In this document: positions 17,197-25,731 of the stretch, piece by piece | How the letters are laid out: every line of letters starts with the position of its first letter | Numbering within the stretch: position 1 is the first letter of the stretch | Origin: Streptomyces pactum | GTDB taxonomy: Bacteria > Actinomycetota > Actinomycetes > Streptomycetales > Streptomycetaceae | Length of the DNA stretch: 64,000 nt | Direction: 5' to 3' | NCBI RefSeq assembly: GCF_002005225.1 | Contig: NZ_CP019724.1 | Location: 2,544,501-2,608,500 of the forward strand | The notes under the pieces: generated by a model | The model's database searches: none | Seen by the model: only the letters and a program-made list of their open reading frames with translations | Told to the model about the DNA's origin: nothing | Position numbers and translations under genes: made by a program

Positions 17197-17550
17197 CCGG
17201 CGGGATCAGCCAGCGGACCGCGCCTCCCGGGTGCGGCACCACGATCCAGGTGCCGAGCCCGGCCGTCCGGACGCCGGTGCCCAGCCGGCGGGCCGCCGTA
17301 CCGGCCGGCACGAAGAAGCCCATGCGCGCGTCGCCGAAGTCGACGAGCACCGGGCCGGGTTGGTCCAGGACGCGGGACAGCACGTCGAGGGCCGGACAGC
17401 CGAGCCCGCTGGCAGGATGAGCACGTCCCAGGCCTTGCCCGCGGGCAGCAGCGCCACCCCCAGGGGGTTGCGCTGCCGCTCCTTCCGACAGGACTCGGGA
17501 TCCGGTGCGACGGATGCCAGCCAAACGACCGCCGACTTCGCACCAGGCAT
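17197..17550 (-). pseudogene. Frameshifted small hypothetical gene
   Basis: An ATG at 17548-17550 with a good ribosome-binding site (GGGAGG, 6-7 nt upstream) opens a plausible protein (MPGAKSAVVWLASVAP ... GKAWDVLILPA). Around 17410 the protein-like signal moves to another frame (LGCPALDVLSRVLDQ, GPVLVDFGDARMGFFVP, LGTWIVVPHPGGAVRWLIPP), and then stops where the chitinase tail begins. The pattern resembles a conserved small Streptomyces protein of unknown function (possibly primase/polymerase-like). At least one frameshift and a lost 3' end; probably inactive. Confidence 0.6.
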
Positions 17551-17555
17551 GTGAA

Positions 17556-17607
17556 GACCTCCCTCTCACTCGTGGACGCGGGGTGCGTCACGAAGGAGAG
17601 GGAGGTC
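17556..17607 (-). promoter_or_regulatory. Long two-tier RNA hairpin covering the Shine-Dalgarno of the 17550 gene
   Basis: On the minus strand GACCTCCCTCTC (17596-17607) pairs perfectly with GAGAGGGAGGTC (17556-17567). Inside, CGTGACGC can pair with GCGTCCACG (one bulge) around an ACCCC loop. The 3' arm contains the GGGAGG ribosome-binding site. It may be a terminator of the pot/puuB operon, a translation-blocking leader, or both. Confidence 0.6.
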
Positions 17608-17681
17608 TCCCGGCAGGCATTACGCGGGTCGGGGCGCCTCGTTGGAGTGACCCGGGTCACACGCCCGCGCACGGCAGGCGG

Positions 17682-19109
17682 CTAACTGTCGAAGCCGAGC
17701 CCCAGCTTGTCCATCGTCCGCAGCCACAGGTTGCGCCGGCCGCCGTGCGCGTCCGCTCGGGCCAGCGACCACTTGGTGAGCGCGATGCCGGTCCAGGCGA
17801 AGGGCTCGGGCGGGAACGGCAGGGGCTTCCTGCGGACCATCTCCAGTCCGGTGCGCTCGGTGCGCTCCCCCGACAGCAGGTCGAGCATCACCTCGGCACC
17901 GAACCGGGTGGCGCCCACGCCCAGGCCGGTGTACCCGGCCGCGTAGGCGACCCTGCCCTGGTGGGCGGTGCCGAAGAACGCCGAGAAACGGGAGCAGGTG
18001 TCGATCGCGCCGCCCCAGGCGTGCGTGAAGCGGACGCCCTCCAACTGCGGGAAGCAGGTGAAGAAGTGCCCGGCGAGCTTGGCGTAGGTCTCGGGGCGGT
18101 CGTCGTACTCGGCGCGCACCCGGCCGCCGTACGGGTAGACGGCGTCGTAACCGCCCCACAGGATCCGGTTGTCGGCGGAGAGCCGGAAGTAGTGGAACTG
18201 GTTGGCGCTGTCCCCGAGGCCCTGCCGGTTCTGCCAGCCGATCGACGCGAGCCGGCCGTCGGTGAGCGGCTCGGTCATCAGGGCGTAGTCGTAGACCGGG
18301 ACGGTGTACGGGCGCACCCGTTTGACCAGGTTCGGGAAGACGTTGGTGCCGAGCGCGACCGTGCGGGCGCGGACACCCCCGTAGGGGGTGCGTACGGCCA
18401 TGCCGGCGCCGTACGGCCTGAGGGTGAGCGCCGGGGTGTTCTCGTGAACGCGGACGCCCAGGTCGAGGCAGGCGCGCTTGAGGCCCCAGGCGAGCTTGGC
18501 GGGGTTGACCATGGCCACGCCCCGGCGGTCGTGCAGGCCCGCGCGGAAGGTCGGGGAGTCGACCTGTTCCCGTACGGCCTCGGCGTCCAGGTACTCGACG
18601 CCGTCGGCGAGGCCCTTGGCGCGGATACGCTCGTACCACTCCCTGAGTTCCCTGGCCTGGTACTCCTCGGTCGCCACGTCGATCTCGCCGGTGCGCTCGA
18701 ATTCGCAGTCGAGGGAATGGCGGGCGACCGCCGCCTCGATCTCGTCGAGGTTGCGGGCGCCCAGTTCCTCCAGCTTGTGGATCTCCTCCGGCCAGCGGGC
18801 GAGGCCGTTGGAGAGGCCGTGGGTGAGGGAGGCGGCGCAGAAGCCGCCGTTGCGGCCGGAGGCGGCCCAGCCCACCTCGCGGCCCTCCAGCAGCACCACG
18901 TCCCGGCCCGGGTCGCGTTCCTTGGCGATCAGCGCGGTCCACAGTCCGCTGTAGCCGCCGCCGACGACCAGCAGATCGCAGGTCTCGGGGCCGGTGAGGG
19001 CGGGCTGCGGGCGGGGGCGGCCGGGGTCGTCCAGCCAGTACGGGACCGGCTGGGCGTCGGAAAGGGATTTCGTCCAGTCGTTGCTGCGGCTCATGGCGCT
19101 CGGGGCCAT
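17682..19109 (-). CDS. puuB: FAD-dependent amine oxidase, gamma-glutamylputrescine oxidase-like
   Basis: 475 residues; start at 19107-19109 with AGGGAG eight bases upstream. D-amino-acid-oxidase (DAO) fold: FAD-binding LLVVGGGYSGLWTAL, then VGWAASGRNGGFC (substrate/flavin loop), a mid-domain EREYQ/VNPAKLAW region, and the C-terminal YTGLGVGATRFGAEVM flavin motif. PuuB oxidises gamma-glutamylputrescine to the aldehyde; a simple putrescine or other amine oxidase role is also possible. It is the last gene of the pot operon (34 bp after potC), which supports a polyamine substrate. No puuA is visible in the window. Confidence 0.8.
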   Translation of the reverse strand: MAPSAMSRSNDWTKSLSDAQPVPYWLDDPGRPRPQPALTGPETCDLLVVGGGYSGLWTALIAKERDPGRDVVLLEGREVGWAASGRNGGFCAASLTHGLSNGLARWPEEIHKLEELGARNLDEIEAAVARHSLDCEFERTGEIDVATEEYQARELREWYERIRAKGLADGVEYLDAEAVREQVDSPTFRAGLHDRRGVAMVNPAKLAWGLKRACLDLGVRVHENTPALTLRPYGAGMAVRTPYGGVRARTVALGTNVFPNLVKRVRPYTVPVYDYALMTEPLTDGRLASIGWQNRQGLGDSANQFHYFRLSADNRILWGGYDAVYPYGGRVRAEYDDRPETYAKLAGHFFTCFPQLEGVRFTHAWGGAIDTCSRFSAFFGTAHQGRVAYAAGYTGLGVGATRFGAEVMLDLLSGERTERTGLEMVRRKPLPFPPEPFAWTGIALTKWSLARADAHGGRRNLWLRTMDKLGLGFDS

Positions 19110-19142
19110 GATTTCAACTCCCTACGAATGCACTTTTGCTTT

Positions 19143-19943
19143 TCATGCCTTGCGGCGATTTCGGCGGTTACCGATGACCATGGAGGCCAGGACGAACAGT
19201 ACGGCGATGATGAACATGGCCGTACCGATGACGTTGATCTGAACGGGCGTGCCGCGCTGGGCCGATCCCCAGACGAACATGGGGAAGGTGACGGTGGAAC
19301 CCGCGTTGAAATTGGTGATGATGAAATCGTCGAAGGAGAGCGCGAAGGCGAGCAGCGCGCCGGCGGCGATTCCGGGGGCCGCGATGGGGAGCGTGACCCG
19401 GACGAAGGTCTGGAAGGGACCGGCGTACAGGTCCTGCGCCGCCTGCTCCAGCCTCGGGTCCATCGACATCACACGCGCCTTGACGGCCGTCACGACGAAG
19501 CTGAGGCAGAACATGATGTGGGCGATCAGGATCGTCCAGAAGCCGAGCTGAGCACCCATGTTGAGGAACAGGGTGAGCAGCGAGGCGGCCATCACGACCT
19601 CGGGCATCGCCATCGGCAGGAAGATCAGCGAGTTGATCGCGCCGCGTGCCCGGAAGCGGTAGCGGACCAGCGCGAAGGCGATCGCCGTGCCCAGCGCGGT
19701 GGCGCCCAGCGTCGCCCAGAAGGCGATCTGGAGACTGAGCGACAGGGAACCGCACAGCCCGGAGACGCCGCACGGGTCCTTCCAGGCCTCCGTGGAGAAC
19801 TGCTGCCAGGCGTAATTGAAGCGCCCGTTCGGCCTGTTGAACGAGAACACCGTGACGATGACATTGGGCAGCAGGAGATAAGCGAGCGTCAGCAGTCCGG
19901 CGATCACGACCAGATTGCGCTTGAACCAGTTGACGAAGGCCAT
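19143..19943 (-). CDS. potC: Polyamine ABC transporter permease PotC
   Basis: 266 residues with six predicted membrane segments. The binding-protein-dependent permease motif is LEQAAQDLYAGPFQTFVRVTLP. Starts immediately after the potB TAA (no gap). With PotB it forms the membrane channel for spermidine/putrescine; PotA drives it and PotD delivers substrate. Extracytoplasmic loop between segments 1 and 2 is longer than in E. coli and has two Cys (CGVSGLC). Confidence 0.9.
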   Translation of the reverse strand: MAFVNWFKRNLVVIAGLLTLAYLLLPNVIVTVFSFNRPNGRFNYAWQQFSTEAWKDPCGVSGLCGSLSLSLQIAFWATLGATALGTAIAFALVRYRFRARGAINSLIFLPMAMPEVVMAASLLTLFLNMGAQLGFWTILIAHIMFCLSFVVTAVKARVMSMDPRLEQAAQDLYAGPFQTFVRVTLPIAAPGIAAGALLAFALSFDDFIITNFNAGSTVTFPMFVWGSAQRGTPVQINVIGTAMFIIAVLFVLASMVIGNRRNRRKA

Positions 19944-20873
19944 TTAAACCAGATCCTCCGTGCCGGACTTGCGGATGTAGACGGTGACCATGGCGAGAAT
20001 CGCGGCCATCAGAATGAAGGAGAGCGCCGCCGCCGTCGGATAGTCCAGCACCCGCAGGAACTGGGACTGGATCACGTTGCCGATCATGCCGGTGTCGGCC
20101 GAGCCCAGCAGGGACGCGTTGACGTAGTCGCCGGTCGCCGGAATGAAGGTGAGCAGCGTCCCGGAGACGACGCCGGGCATGGACAGCGGGAAGGTGACCT
20201 TCCTGAAGACCGTGGACGGCTTGGCGTACAGGTCCCGCGCCGCCTCGTGCAGCCGTCCGTCGATGCGTTCCAGCGAGGTGTACAGCGGCAGGATCATGAA
20301 GGGGAGGAAGTTGTACGTCAGACCGCAGACCACCGCGAGCGGTGTGGCCAGCACACGGTCGCCGGCCGTCCAGCCGAGCCAGCTCGTGACGTCCAGGACG
20401 TGCAGCGTGTTGAGGGCTGCGACGACCGGGCCGCCGTCGGCGAGGATCGTCTTCCAGGCCAGGGTGCGGATCAGGAAGCTGGTGAAGAACGGCGCGATCA
20501 CCAAAATCATGATCAGGTTCCGCCAGCGCCCCGCGCGGAAGGCGATCAGGTACGCGAGCGGGTAGCCGAGCAGCAGGCACAGGACGGTGGCGGAGGCGGC
20601 GTAGGCGACCGAGCGCAGGAACTGCGGCCAGTACTCGGACAGCGCGTCCCAGTAGGTCACGAAGTGCCAGGTGACCTTGTAGCCCTCCTCCAGCGAGCCC
20701 GTCTGCACGGACGTGGAGGCCTGGTAGATCATCGGCACCGCGAAGAAGACGACCAGCCACAGGATGCCGGGCAGCAGCAGCCAGTACGGCGTCCAGCGGC
20801 CCCGCTTGCGCGGGGGCTTCTTCTCGGGCGCGGGCGGGGAGAGCGGCGGTGGCGCCTCGGTGAGGGTGGACAT
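19944..20873 (-). CDS. potB: Polyamine ABC transporter permease PotB
   Basis: 309 residues. A Pro/Lys-rich cytoplasmic N-terminus (PPAPEKKPPRKRGR) leads to six membrane segments (first: WLLLPGILWLVVFFAVPMIYQ). EAA-like motif RLHEAARDLYAKPSTVFRKVTFP contacts the ATPase. The ATG overlaps the potA stop (ATGA), indicating coupled translation. Membrane partner of PotC. Confidence 0.9.
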   Translation of the reverse strand: MSTLTEAPPPLSPPAPEKKPPRKRGRWTPYWLLLPGILWLVVFFAVPMIYQASTSVQTGSLEEGYKVTWHFVTYWDALSEYWPQFLRSVAYAASATVLCLLLGYPLAYLIAFRAGRWRNLIMILVIAPFFTSFLIRTLAWKTILADGGPVVAALNTLHVLDVTSWLGWTAGDRVLATPLAVVCGLTYNFLPFMILPLYTSLERIDGRLHEAARDLYAKPSTVFRKVTFPLSMPGVVSGTLLTFIPATGDYVNASLLGSADTGMIGNVIQSQFLRVLDYPTAAALSFILMAAILAMVTVYIRKSGTEDLV

Positions 20874-22060
20874 CAGGCGGACTCCCCCTCGGCCGCGCCC
20901 GCGTCGCCCGTCGTCCCGGCGAGCGGGGACTGGGCCGCGTCCAGGCCGAAGGTGTGCGCCGGGTTCCAGTGCAGGACGACGTCGGCGCCGGGGGCCAGCC
21001 GGACGTCGCGGTCGATGTTCTGGGCGTACACCTCGAACTCGGGACAGGCCGCGCAGTCGACCACGTACTGCGTGGAGACGCCGATGAAGCTGGTGTTCCT
21101 GATCTTGCCGGTGATGCGGTTGCGGCCCTCGGGGATGGCACCGGCGTCGTCCGCGTGCGTGAGGCTGATCTTCTCCGGGCGCACGCCGACCAGCACCTTG
21201 CCGCCCTCCCGGGCGGGCGCGGAACAGCGGGCGCCGGGCAGGACCAGTTTGTCGCCGGCCGCCCTGACCACGACGTCGTCGCCGCTGTGGGTGTCGACCT
21301 CGGCCTCGATGAGGTTGGAGGTGCCCAGGAAGTTGGCGACGAAGGTGGTGCGCGGGTTCTCGTAGAGGTCGGCGGGGGCGCCCAGTTGCTCGACGCGGCC
21401 CGCGTTCATGACGGCGACCTGGTCGGCCATCGTCATGGCCTCCTCCTGGTCGTGCGTGACGTGCACGAAGGTGATGCCGACCTCGGTCTGGATGCGCTTG
21501 AGCTCGAGCTGCATCTGACGGCGCAGCTTGAGGTCGAGGGCGCCGAGCGGTTCGTCGAGGAGCAGTACCTTGGGGTGGTTGATCAGGGCGCGGGCGACCG
21601 CGACGCGCTGCTGCTGGCCGCCGGAGAGCTGGTGCGGCTTCTTGCGCGCCTGTTCGCCGAGCTGGACGAGGTCGAGCATCTCCCCCACCTGCTTCTTCAC
21701 GCTCTTGATGCCGCGCCGGCGCAGGCCGAAGGCGACGTTCTCGAAGATGTCGAGGTGCGGGAAGAGGGCGTAGGACTGGAAGACCGTGTTGACCGGCCGT
21801 TTGTAGGGCGGCAGCGCGGTCACGTCCTGGTCGCCGAGGTGGACGGTGCCCCCGCTGGGTTCCTCCAGCCCGGCGATCATGCGCAGGGTCGTCGTCTTGC
21901 CGCAGCCGGAGGCGCCGAGCAGGGCGAAGAAGGAACCCTGGGGCACGGTCAGGTCGAGCGGGTGCACGGCGGTGAAGGAGCCGTAGGTCTTGCCGATGCC
22001 AACGAGGCGGACGTCCCCGCCGCGCTCCGTCGAGTCTGTGGTGGTCTTCATCGTCGTCAC
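20873..22060 (-). CDS. potA: Polyamine ABC transporter ATP-binding protein PotA
   Basis: 395 residues from a GTG that overlaps the potD stop (GTGA). Walker [12 protein letters not shown]-loop [11 protein letters not shown], signature [15 protein letters not shown], Walker [13 protein letters not shown]-loop THDQEE. The C-terminal TOBE region (about 290-370) is typical of PotA/MalK ATPases. A Cys-containing stretch ([15 protein letters not shown]) lies in it. Couples ATP hydrolysis to uptake through PotBC. Confidence 0.93.
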   Translation of the reverse strand: MTTMKTTTDSTERGGDVRLVGIGKTYGSFTAVHPLDLTVPQGSFFALLGASGCGKTTTLRMIAGLEEPSGGTVHLGDQDVTALPPYKRPVNTVFQSYALFPHLDIFENVAFGLRRRGIKSVKKQVGEMLDLVQLGEQARKKPHQLSGGQQQRVAVARALINHPKVLLLDEPLGALDLKLRRQMQLELKRIQTEVGITFVHVTHDQEEAMTMADQVAVMNAGRVEQLGAPADLYENPRTTFVANFLGTSNLIEAEVDTHSGDDVVVRAAGDKLVLPGARCSAPAREGGKVLVGVRPEKISLTHADDAGAIPEGRNRITGKIRNTSFIGVSTQYVVDCAACPEFEVYAQNIDRDVRLAPGADVVLHWNPAHTFGLDAAQSPLAGTTGDAGAAEGESA

Positions 22061-23304
22061 GCCCCAGTGAGCTTCGCGAACTTCTCTTCGTAGGCCGTCT
22101 CTTCCTTCGCGCTCAGTGAGCGGAAGGCACGGGACTGGGCCTGCATGGCCTGGTCGGGAATGATCAGCGGGTTGTTCGCCGCGTCCTCGTCGATCTTCGC
22201 CAGCTCGTCCTTCACGCCCTCCACGGGACAGACGTAGTTGATGTAGGCGGCGAGCCGCGCGGCCGGTCCGGGCTCGTAGTAGTAGTCCATGAGCCGCTCG
22301 GCGTTGGTCTTGTGCCGGGCCTTGTTGGGGACCAGCATGTTGTCGCTGGACGTGATGTATCCGCTGTCGGGGATGAGGAAGTCGACGTCCGGGTTGTCCG
22401 CCTTGAGCTGGACGACGTCACCGGCCCAGGCCAGGCAGGCCGCGAAGTCGCCCTTGCTGATGTCGGCGGTGTAGTCGTTGCCGGTGAAGCGGCGTATCTG
22501 GCCGCGGTCGACGCCCTTCTGGAGCCGGTCGATCGCCGCGTCGTAGTCGTCGTCGGAGAAGTCGCCCGGGTCCTTGCCCATGTCGAGCAGCACCATGCCG
22601 ATGCTGTCGCGCATTTCGGTGAGGAAGCCGACGCGTCCCTTGAGCTCGGGCTTGTCGAGCAGGTCGGAGACCGTCCTCACCTCGACGCCGTCCAGCGCCT
22701 TCTTGTTGTAGGCGATGACGGTCGAGATGCCCTGCCAGGGGTACGAGTAGGCGCGGCCCGGGTCCCAGTCGGGGCTGCGAAACTGGGGGGACAGGTTGGC
22801 GTAGGCGTGCGGCAGGTTGGACGGGTCCAGTTTCTGGACCCACCCGAGGCGGATCAGCCGCGCGGCCAGCCAGTCGGTGACGACGATGATGTCGCGGCCG
22901 GTCTCCTGGCCGGCGGCGAGCTGCGGCTGGATCTTGCCGAAGAACTCGTTGTTGTCGTTGATGTCCTCGGTGTACTTGACCTTGATGCCGGTCCGCTCGG
23001 TGAACGCGTCCAGCGTCGGGTGCCGGTTGCCGCTGTCGTCGACGTCCATGTACTCGGTCCAGTTGGAGAAGGAGACCTCCTTCTCCTCCTTGGACCGGTC
23101 CTCGGACGACACGCCGCCCTCGGTCTTGCCGGCCGCCGGGATGCCGCAGGCGCTCAGCGTCCCGAGTCCGCCGACCGCGAGCGCGCCGCCCGCGGAGGCG
23201 CGCAGCAGTGAGCGGCGGGTCAGGGCCGCCCTGCCGCTGGTGAAACTGCGCCGCATGGCGGCCACTCGGGCCGGGGACAGGCGGTCGGGCTCGTACTGCT
23301 CCAT
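22057..23304 (-). CDS. potD: Spermidine/putrescine-binding lipoprotein PotD
   Basis: 415 residues from the ATG at 23302-23304 (GAAAGGG upstream); an internal ATG at 23256 is an alternative. Signal: RR motif (ALTRRSLLRAS), hydrophobic core and lipobox LGTLSACG, so a likely Tat-exported lipoprotein. The mature part has PotD hallmarks: VSFSNWTEYMDVDD, TGIKVKYTEDINDNNEFFGK, TGRDIIVVTDWLAARLI, PYLQ-like WQGISTVIAYNKK. Binds polyamine outside the membrane for PotABC. First transporter gene of the operon, 57 bp after the upstream aldehyde dehydrogenase. A decayed second copy lies at 29650-29915. Confidence 0.92.
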   Translation of the reverse strand: MEQYEPDRLSPARVAAMRRSFTSGRAALTRRSLLRASAGGALAVGGLGTLSACGIPAAGKTEGGVSSEDRSKEEKEVSFSNWTEYMDVDDSGNRHPTLDAFTERTGIKVKYTEDINDNNEFFGKIQPQLAAGQETGRDIIVVTDWLAARLIRLGWVQKLDPSNLPHAYANLSPQFRSPDWDPGRAYSYPWQGISTVIAYNKKALDGVEVRTVSDLLDKPELKGRVGFLTEMRDSIGMVLLDMGKDPGDFSDDDYDAAIDRLQKGVDRGQIRRFTGNDYTADISKGDFAACLAWAGDVVQLKADNPDVDFLIPDSGYITSSDNMLVPNKARHKTNAERLMDYYYEPGPAARLAAYINYVCPVEGVKDELAKIDEDAANNPLIIPDQAMQAQSRAFRSLSAKEETAYEEKFAKLTGA

Positions 23305-23360
23305 GCGCGTGGTTGCCCTTTCGGGTGGGTCGGCCGTGGTCGGCGGCCTGAAGGTGATGG

Positions 23361-24896
23361 CTATCGGTCCCCGAAGACGGTGCGGTGCCAGTCCTTGGCC
23401 GCCACCGCGGTGTTGTCGAACATGACGTGCTTGACCTGCGTGTACTCCTCGAAGGAGTAGGCGGACATGTCCTTGCCGAAGCCGGACGCCTGGTACCCGC
23501 CGTGCGGCATCTCGCTGATGATCGGGATGTGGTCGTTGATCCACACGCAGCCCGCCTTGATCTCGCGGGTGGCGCGGCCCGTCCGGTACACGTCCCGGCT
23601 CCAGGCGGAAGCGGCGAGACCGTAGGGGGTGTCGTTGGCGAGCCGGATGCCCTCCTCGTCGGTGTCGAAGGGGAGGACGACCAGGACCGGCCCGAAGATC
23701 TCGGACTGGACGACCTCGCTGTCCTGCGTCGCGTCGGCGATGAGGGTGGGCCGGTAGTAGGCGCCGTCCTCGAGGTCGCCCCGCGGTGCCTCGCCGCCGG
23801 TCACCACGCGCGCGTAGGAGCGGGCCCGGTCGACGAAGCCGGCGACGCGGTCGCGCTGGACGTGGCTGACCAGCGGGCCGAGGTCGGTGCCCGGGGCGAA
23901 GGGGTCGCCGACGCGGACGGTGTCCATGAGGGCGGCGGTCCTCTCGACGAACGCCTCGTAGAGGGGTCGCTGTACGTACGCGCGCGTGGCGGCCGTGCAG
24001 TCCTGGCCGGTGTTGATGAGCGCGCCCGCGACCGCGCCGTGGACGGCGGCGTCGAGGTCGGCGTCGTCGAAGACGAGGAAGGGCGCCTTGCCGCCCAGCT
24101 CCAGGTGCAGTCGCTTGACCGTGGCCGTGGCGACCTCGGCGACGCGCTTGCCGACGGCGGTGGAGCCGGTGAAGGAGGTCATGGCGACGTCCGGGTGGCC
24201 GACGAGGTGCTCGCCGGCCTCCCGCCCGGTGCCGGTGACGATGTTGATCACGCCGTCGGGGAGGCCCGCCTCGGTCGCGGCCTGGGCGAACATCAGGGAG
24301 GTCAGCGGCGTGATCTCGGCGGGCTTGAGCACGATGGTGTTGCCCGCGGCGACCGCCGGGAGGATCTTCCAGGCGGCCATCTGGAGGGGGTAGTTCCAGG
24401 GCGCGATGGACCCGACGACGCCGATCGGCTCACGGCGGACGTACGAGGTGTGGTCGCCGGAGTACTCCCCCGCCGACTGCCCCTGCAGCAGGCGGGCGGC
24501 ACCGGCGAAGAAGGCCGCGTTGTCGACCGTGCCCGGCACGTCGAACTCGCGGGTCAGCTTCAGCGGCTTCCCGCACTGCAGGGACTCCGCGCGGGCGAAG
24601 TCCTCGGCCCGCTCGGCGAGCACGGCGGCGAACCGGTGCAGGGCGTCGGAACGCTCCCCGGGGGTGGCGCCGGACCAGCCGGGGAACGCCTCCCGGGCGG
24701 CGGCGACGGCCGCGTCGACGTCGTCGGGGCCGGCCAGTTCGTAGGTGAGGACGTCCTCACCGGTCGCCGGGTCGACGACCGTGTGCGTGCGTCCGGAGGT
24801 GCCCTTGGTCAGACGGCCCGCGATGTACTGGGCCCCCTCCGCGAAGCGGTCCCGGGCCGGGAATCGGCCCGGGGTGGCGTGGTCCGGGTTGTGCAT
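23361..24896 (-). CDS. Aldehyde dehydrogenase of polyamine catabolism (PuuC/betaine-aldehyde dehydrogenase-like)
   Basis: 511 residues from the ATG at 24894-24896; the open frame upstream to 25601 is antisense to the NADAR gene and not part of it. ALDH signatures: SIAPWNYPLQMAAWKI, LKPAEITPL, FTGSTAVGKRV, catalytic Glu in LELGGKAP and catalytic Cys in NTGQDCTAATR. It likely oxidises gamma-glutamyl-aminobutyraldehyde or aminobutyraldehyde produced by the PuuB-like oxidase. Head of the operon ALDH-potDABC-puuB, which supports that role. Paralogue of the enzyme at 30075-31514. Confidence 0.88.
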   Translation of the reverse strand: MHNPDHATPGRFPARDRFAEGAQYIAGRLTKGTSGRTHTVVDPATGEDVLTYELAGPDDVDAAVAAAREAFPGWSGATPGERSDALHRFAAVLAERAEDFARAESLQCGKPLKLTREFDVPGTVDNAAFFAGAARLLQGQSAGEYSGDHTSYVRREPIGVVGSIAPWNYPLQMAAWKILPAVAAGNTIVLKPAEITPLTSLMFAQAATEAGLPDGVINIVTGTGREAGEHLVGHPDVAMTSFTGSTAVGKRVAEVATATVKRLHLELGGKAPFLVFDDADLDAAVHGAVAGALINTGQDCTAATRAYVQRPLYEAFVERTAALMDTVRVGDPFAPGTDLGPLVSHVQRDRVAGFVDRARSYARVVTGGEAPRGDLEDGAYYRPTLIADATQDSEVVQSEIFGPVLVVLPFDTDEEGIRLANDTPYGLAASAWSRDVYRTGRATREIKAGCVWINDHIPIISEMPHGGYQASGFGKDMSAYSFEEYTQVKHVMFDNTAVAAKDWHRTVFGDR

Positions 24897-24990
24897 GTCG
24901 GCTCTCCTCGGTCTCCCCGTGACGGGGGCCGGCGTGGCTCGGGCTCGATGTGAGTGCCGATCCTGACAGAGCACTAGGCCTCCAACAAGT

Positions 24991-25026
24991 GATTCCGTTG
25001 TTGCCATTTGGTTACGCGACGGAATC
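24991..25026. promoter_or_regulatory. Inverted repeat GATTCCGT ... ACGGAATC upstream of the ALDH-pot operon
   Basis: Perfect 8-bp arms at 24991-24998 and 25019-25026, 20 bp between them, in relatively AT-rich DNA about 95 bp upstream of the ALDH start and 75 bp upstream of the divergent NADAR gene. Candidate regulator-binding site. Confidence 0.45.
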
Positions 25027-25098
25027 TGTCGACCAGGTGTCGAGTTGCCACGGAAAAGGCCGGACGGAGTGTCAGTGGCGCGTGCCAGACTCGCGTGC

Positions 25099-25698
25099 AT
25101 GGAGAGGAGCACGGGGGCGGGGGACCACGGGCCGGCGGTGGAGATCGTGGACAGCAGGGACGCGCTGCTCAGACGGGCCGGGGCGGGCGCGAGGATCAAG
25201 TACCTCTGCTTCTGGGGGCACCGGCCGCGCCCCGATGGCCGGATCGGGCCGAGCTGCCTGAGCCAGTGGTGGCCGTCGCCGTTCACCGTGGCCGGGGTGG
25301 AGTACGCGACCGCCGAGCACTGGATGATGGCGGGCAAGGCCCGGCTCTTCGAGGACGCGGAGGCCGAGCGACGGGTGCTGGCCGCGGAGCATCCCGCCGA
25401 GGCCAAGAAGGCGGGCCGGCTGGTACGCGGCTTCGACGAGTCGGTGTGGGAGCGCGAGCGGTTCCGGATCGTCGTCGAGGGCAGCGTCCACAAGTTCGCC
25501 GCCGACCCCGCGCTGCGCGGGTTCCTGGTGAGCACGGGCGACAGGGTGCTGGTCGAGGCGAGTCCCGTGGACCGGGTGTGGGGCATCGGTCTGGCCGCCA
25601 ACGACGAGGCGGCGACCGACCCGAAGCGGTGGCGGGGGCCGAATCTGCTGGGGTTCGCGCTGATGACGGCGCGGCAGCGGCTGGGCGGAAGCGGATGA
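25099..25698 (+). CDS. NADAR-family (YbiA-like) N-glycosidase
   Basis: 199 residues from the ATG at 25099; a longer start at 25045 is possible. The NADAR fold is evident: IKYLCFWGHRP, LSQWWPSPF, YATAEHWMMAGKA, KFAADPALRGFLVSTGD, EASPVDRVWGIGLAAND, WRGPNLLGFALM. YbiA-type enzymes hydrolyse the N-glycosidic bond of reactive riboflavin-pathway intermediates; some NADAR proteins remove ADP-ribose. Stand-alone gene divergent from the polyamine operon. Good family assignment, substrate inferred. Confidence 0.85.
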   Translation: MERSTGAGDHGPAVEIVDSRDALLRRAGAGARIKYLCFWGHRPRPDGRIGPSCLSQWWPSPFTVAGVEYATAEHWMMAGKARLFEDAEAERRVLAAEHPAEAKKAGRLVRGFDESVWERERFRIVVEGSVHKFAADPALRGFLVSTGDRVLVEASPVDRVWGIGLAANDEAATDPKRWRGPNLLGFALMTARQRLGGSG

Positions 25699-25731
25699 CG
25701 CCGACGGACCCGGCCGCCGGCGTCGTCGGTC

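Noticed and set aside
23361..25601. 746-residue aldehyde dehydrogenase
   Set aside because: The N-terminal 235 residues are antisense of the NADAR gene and promoter; the ALDH begins at 24896.
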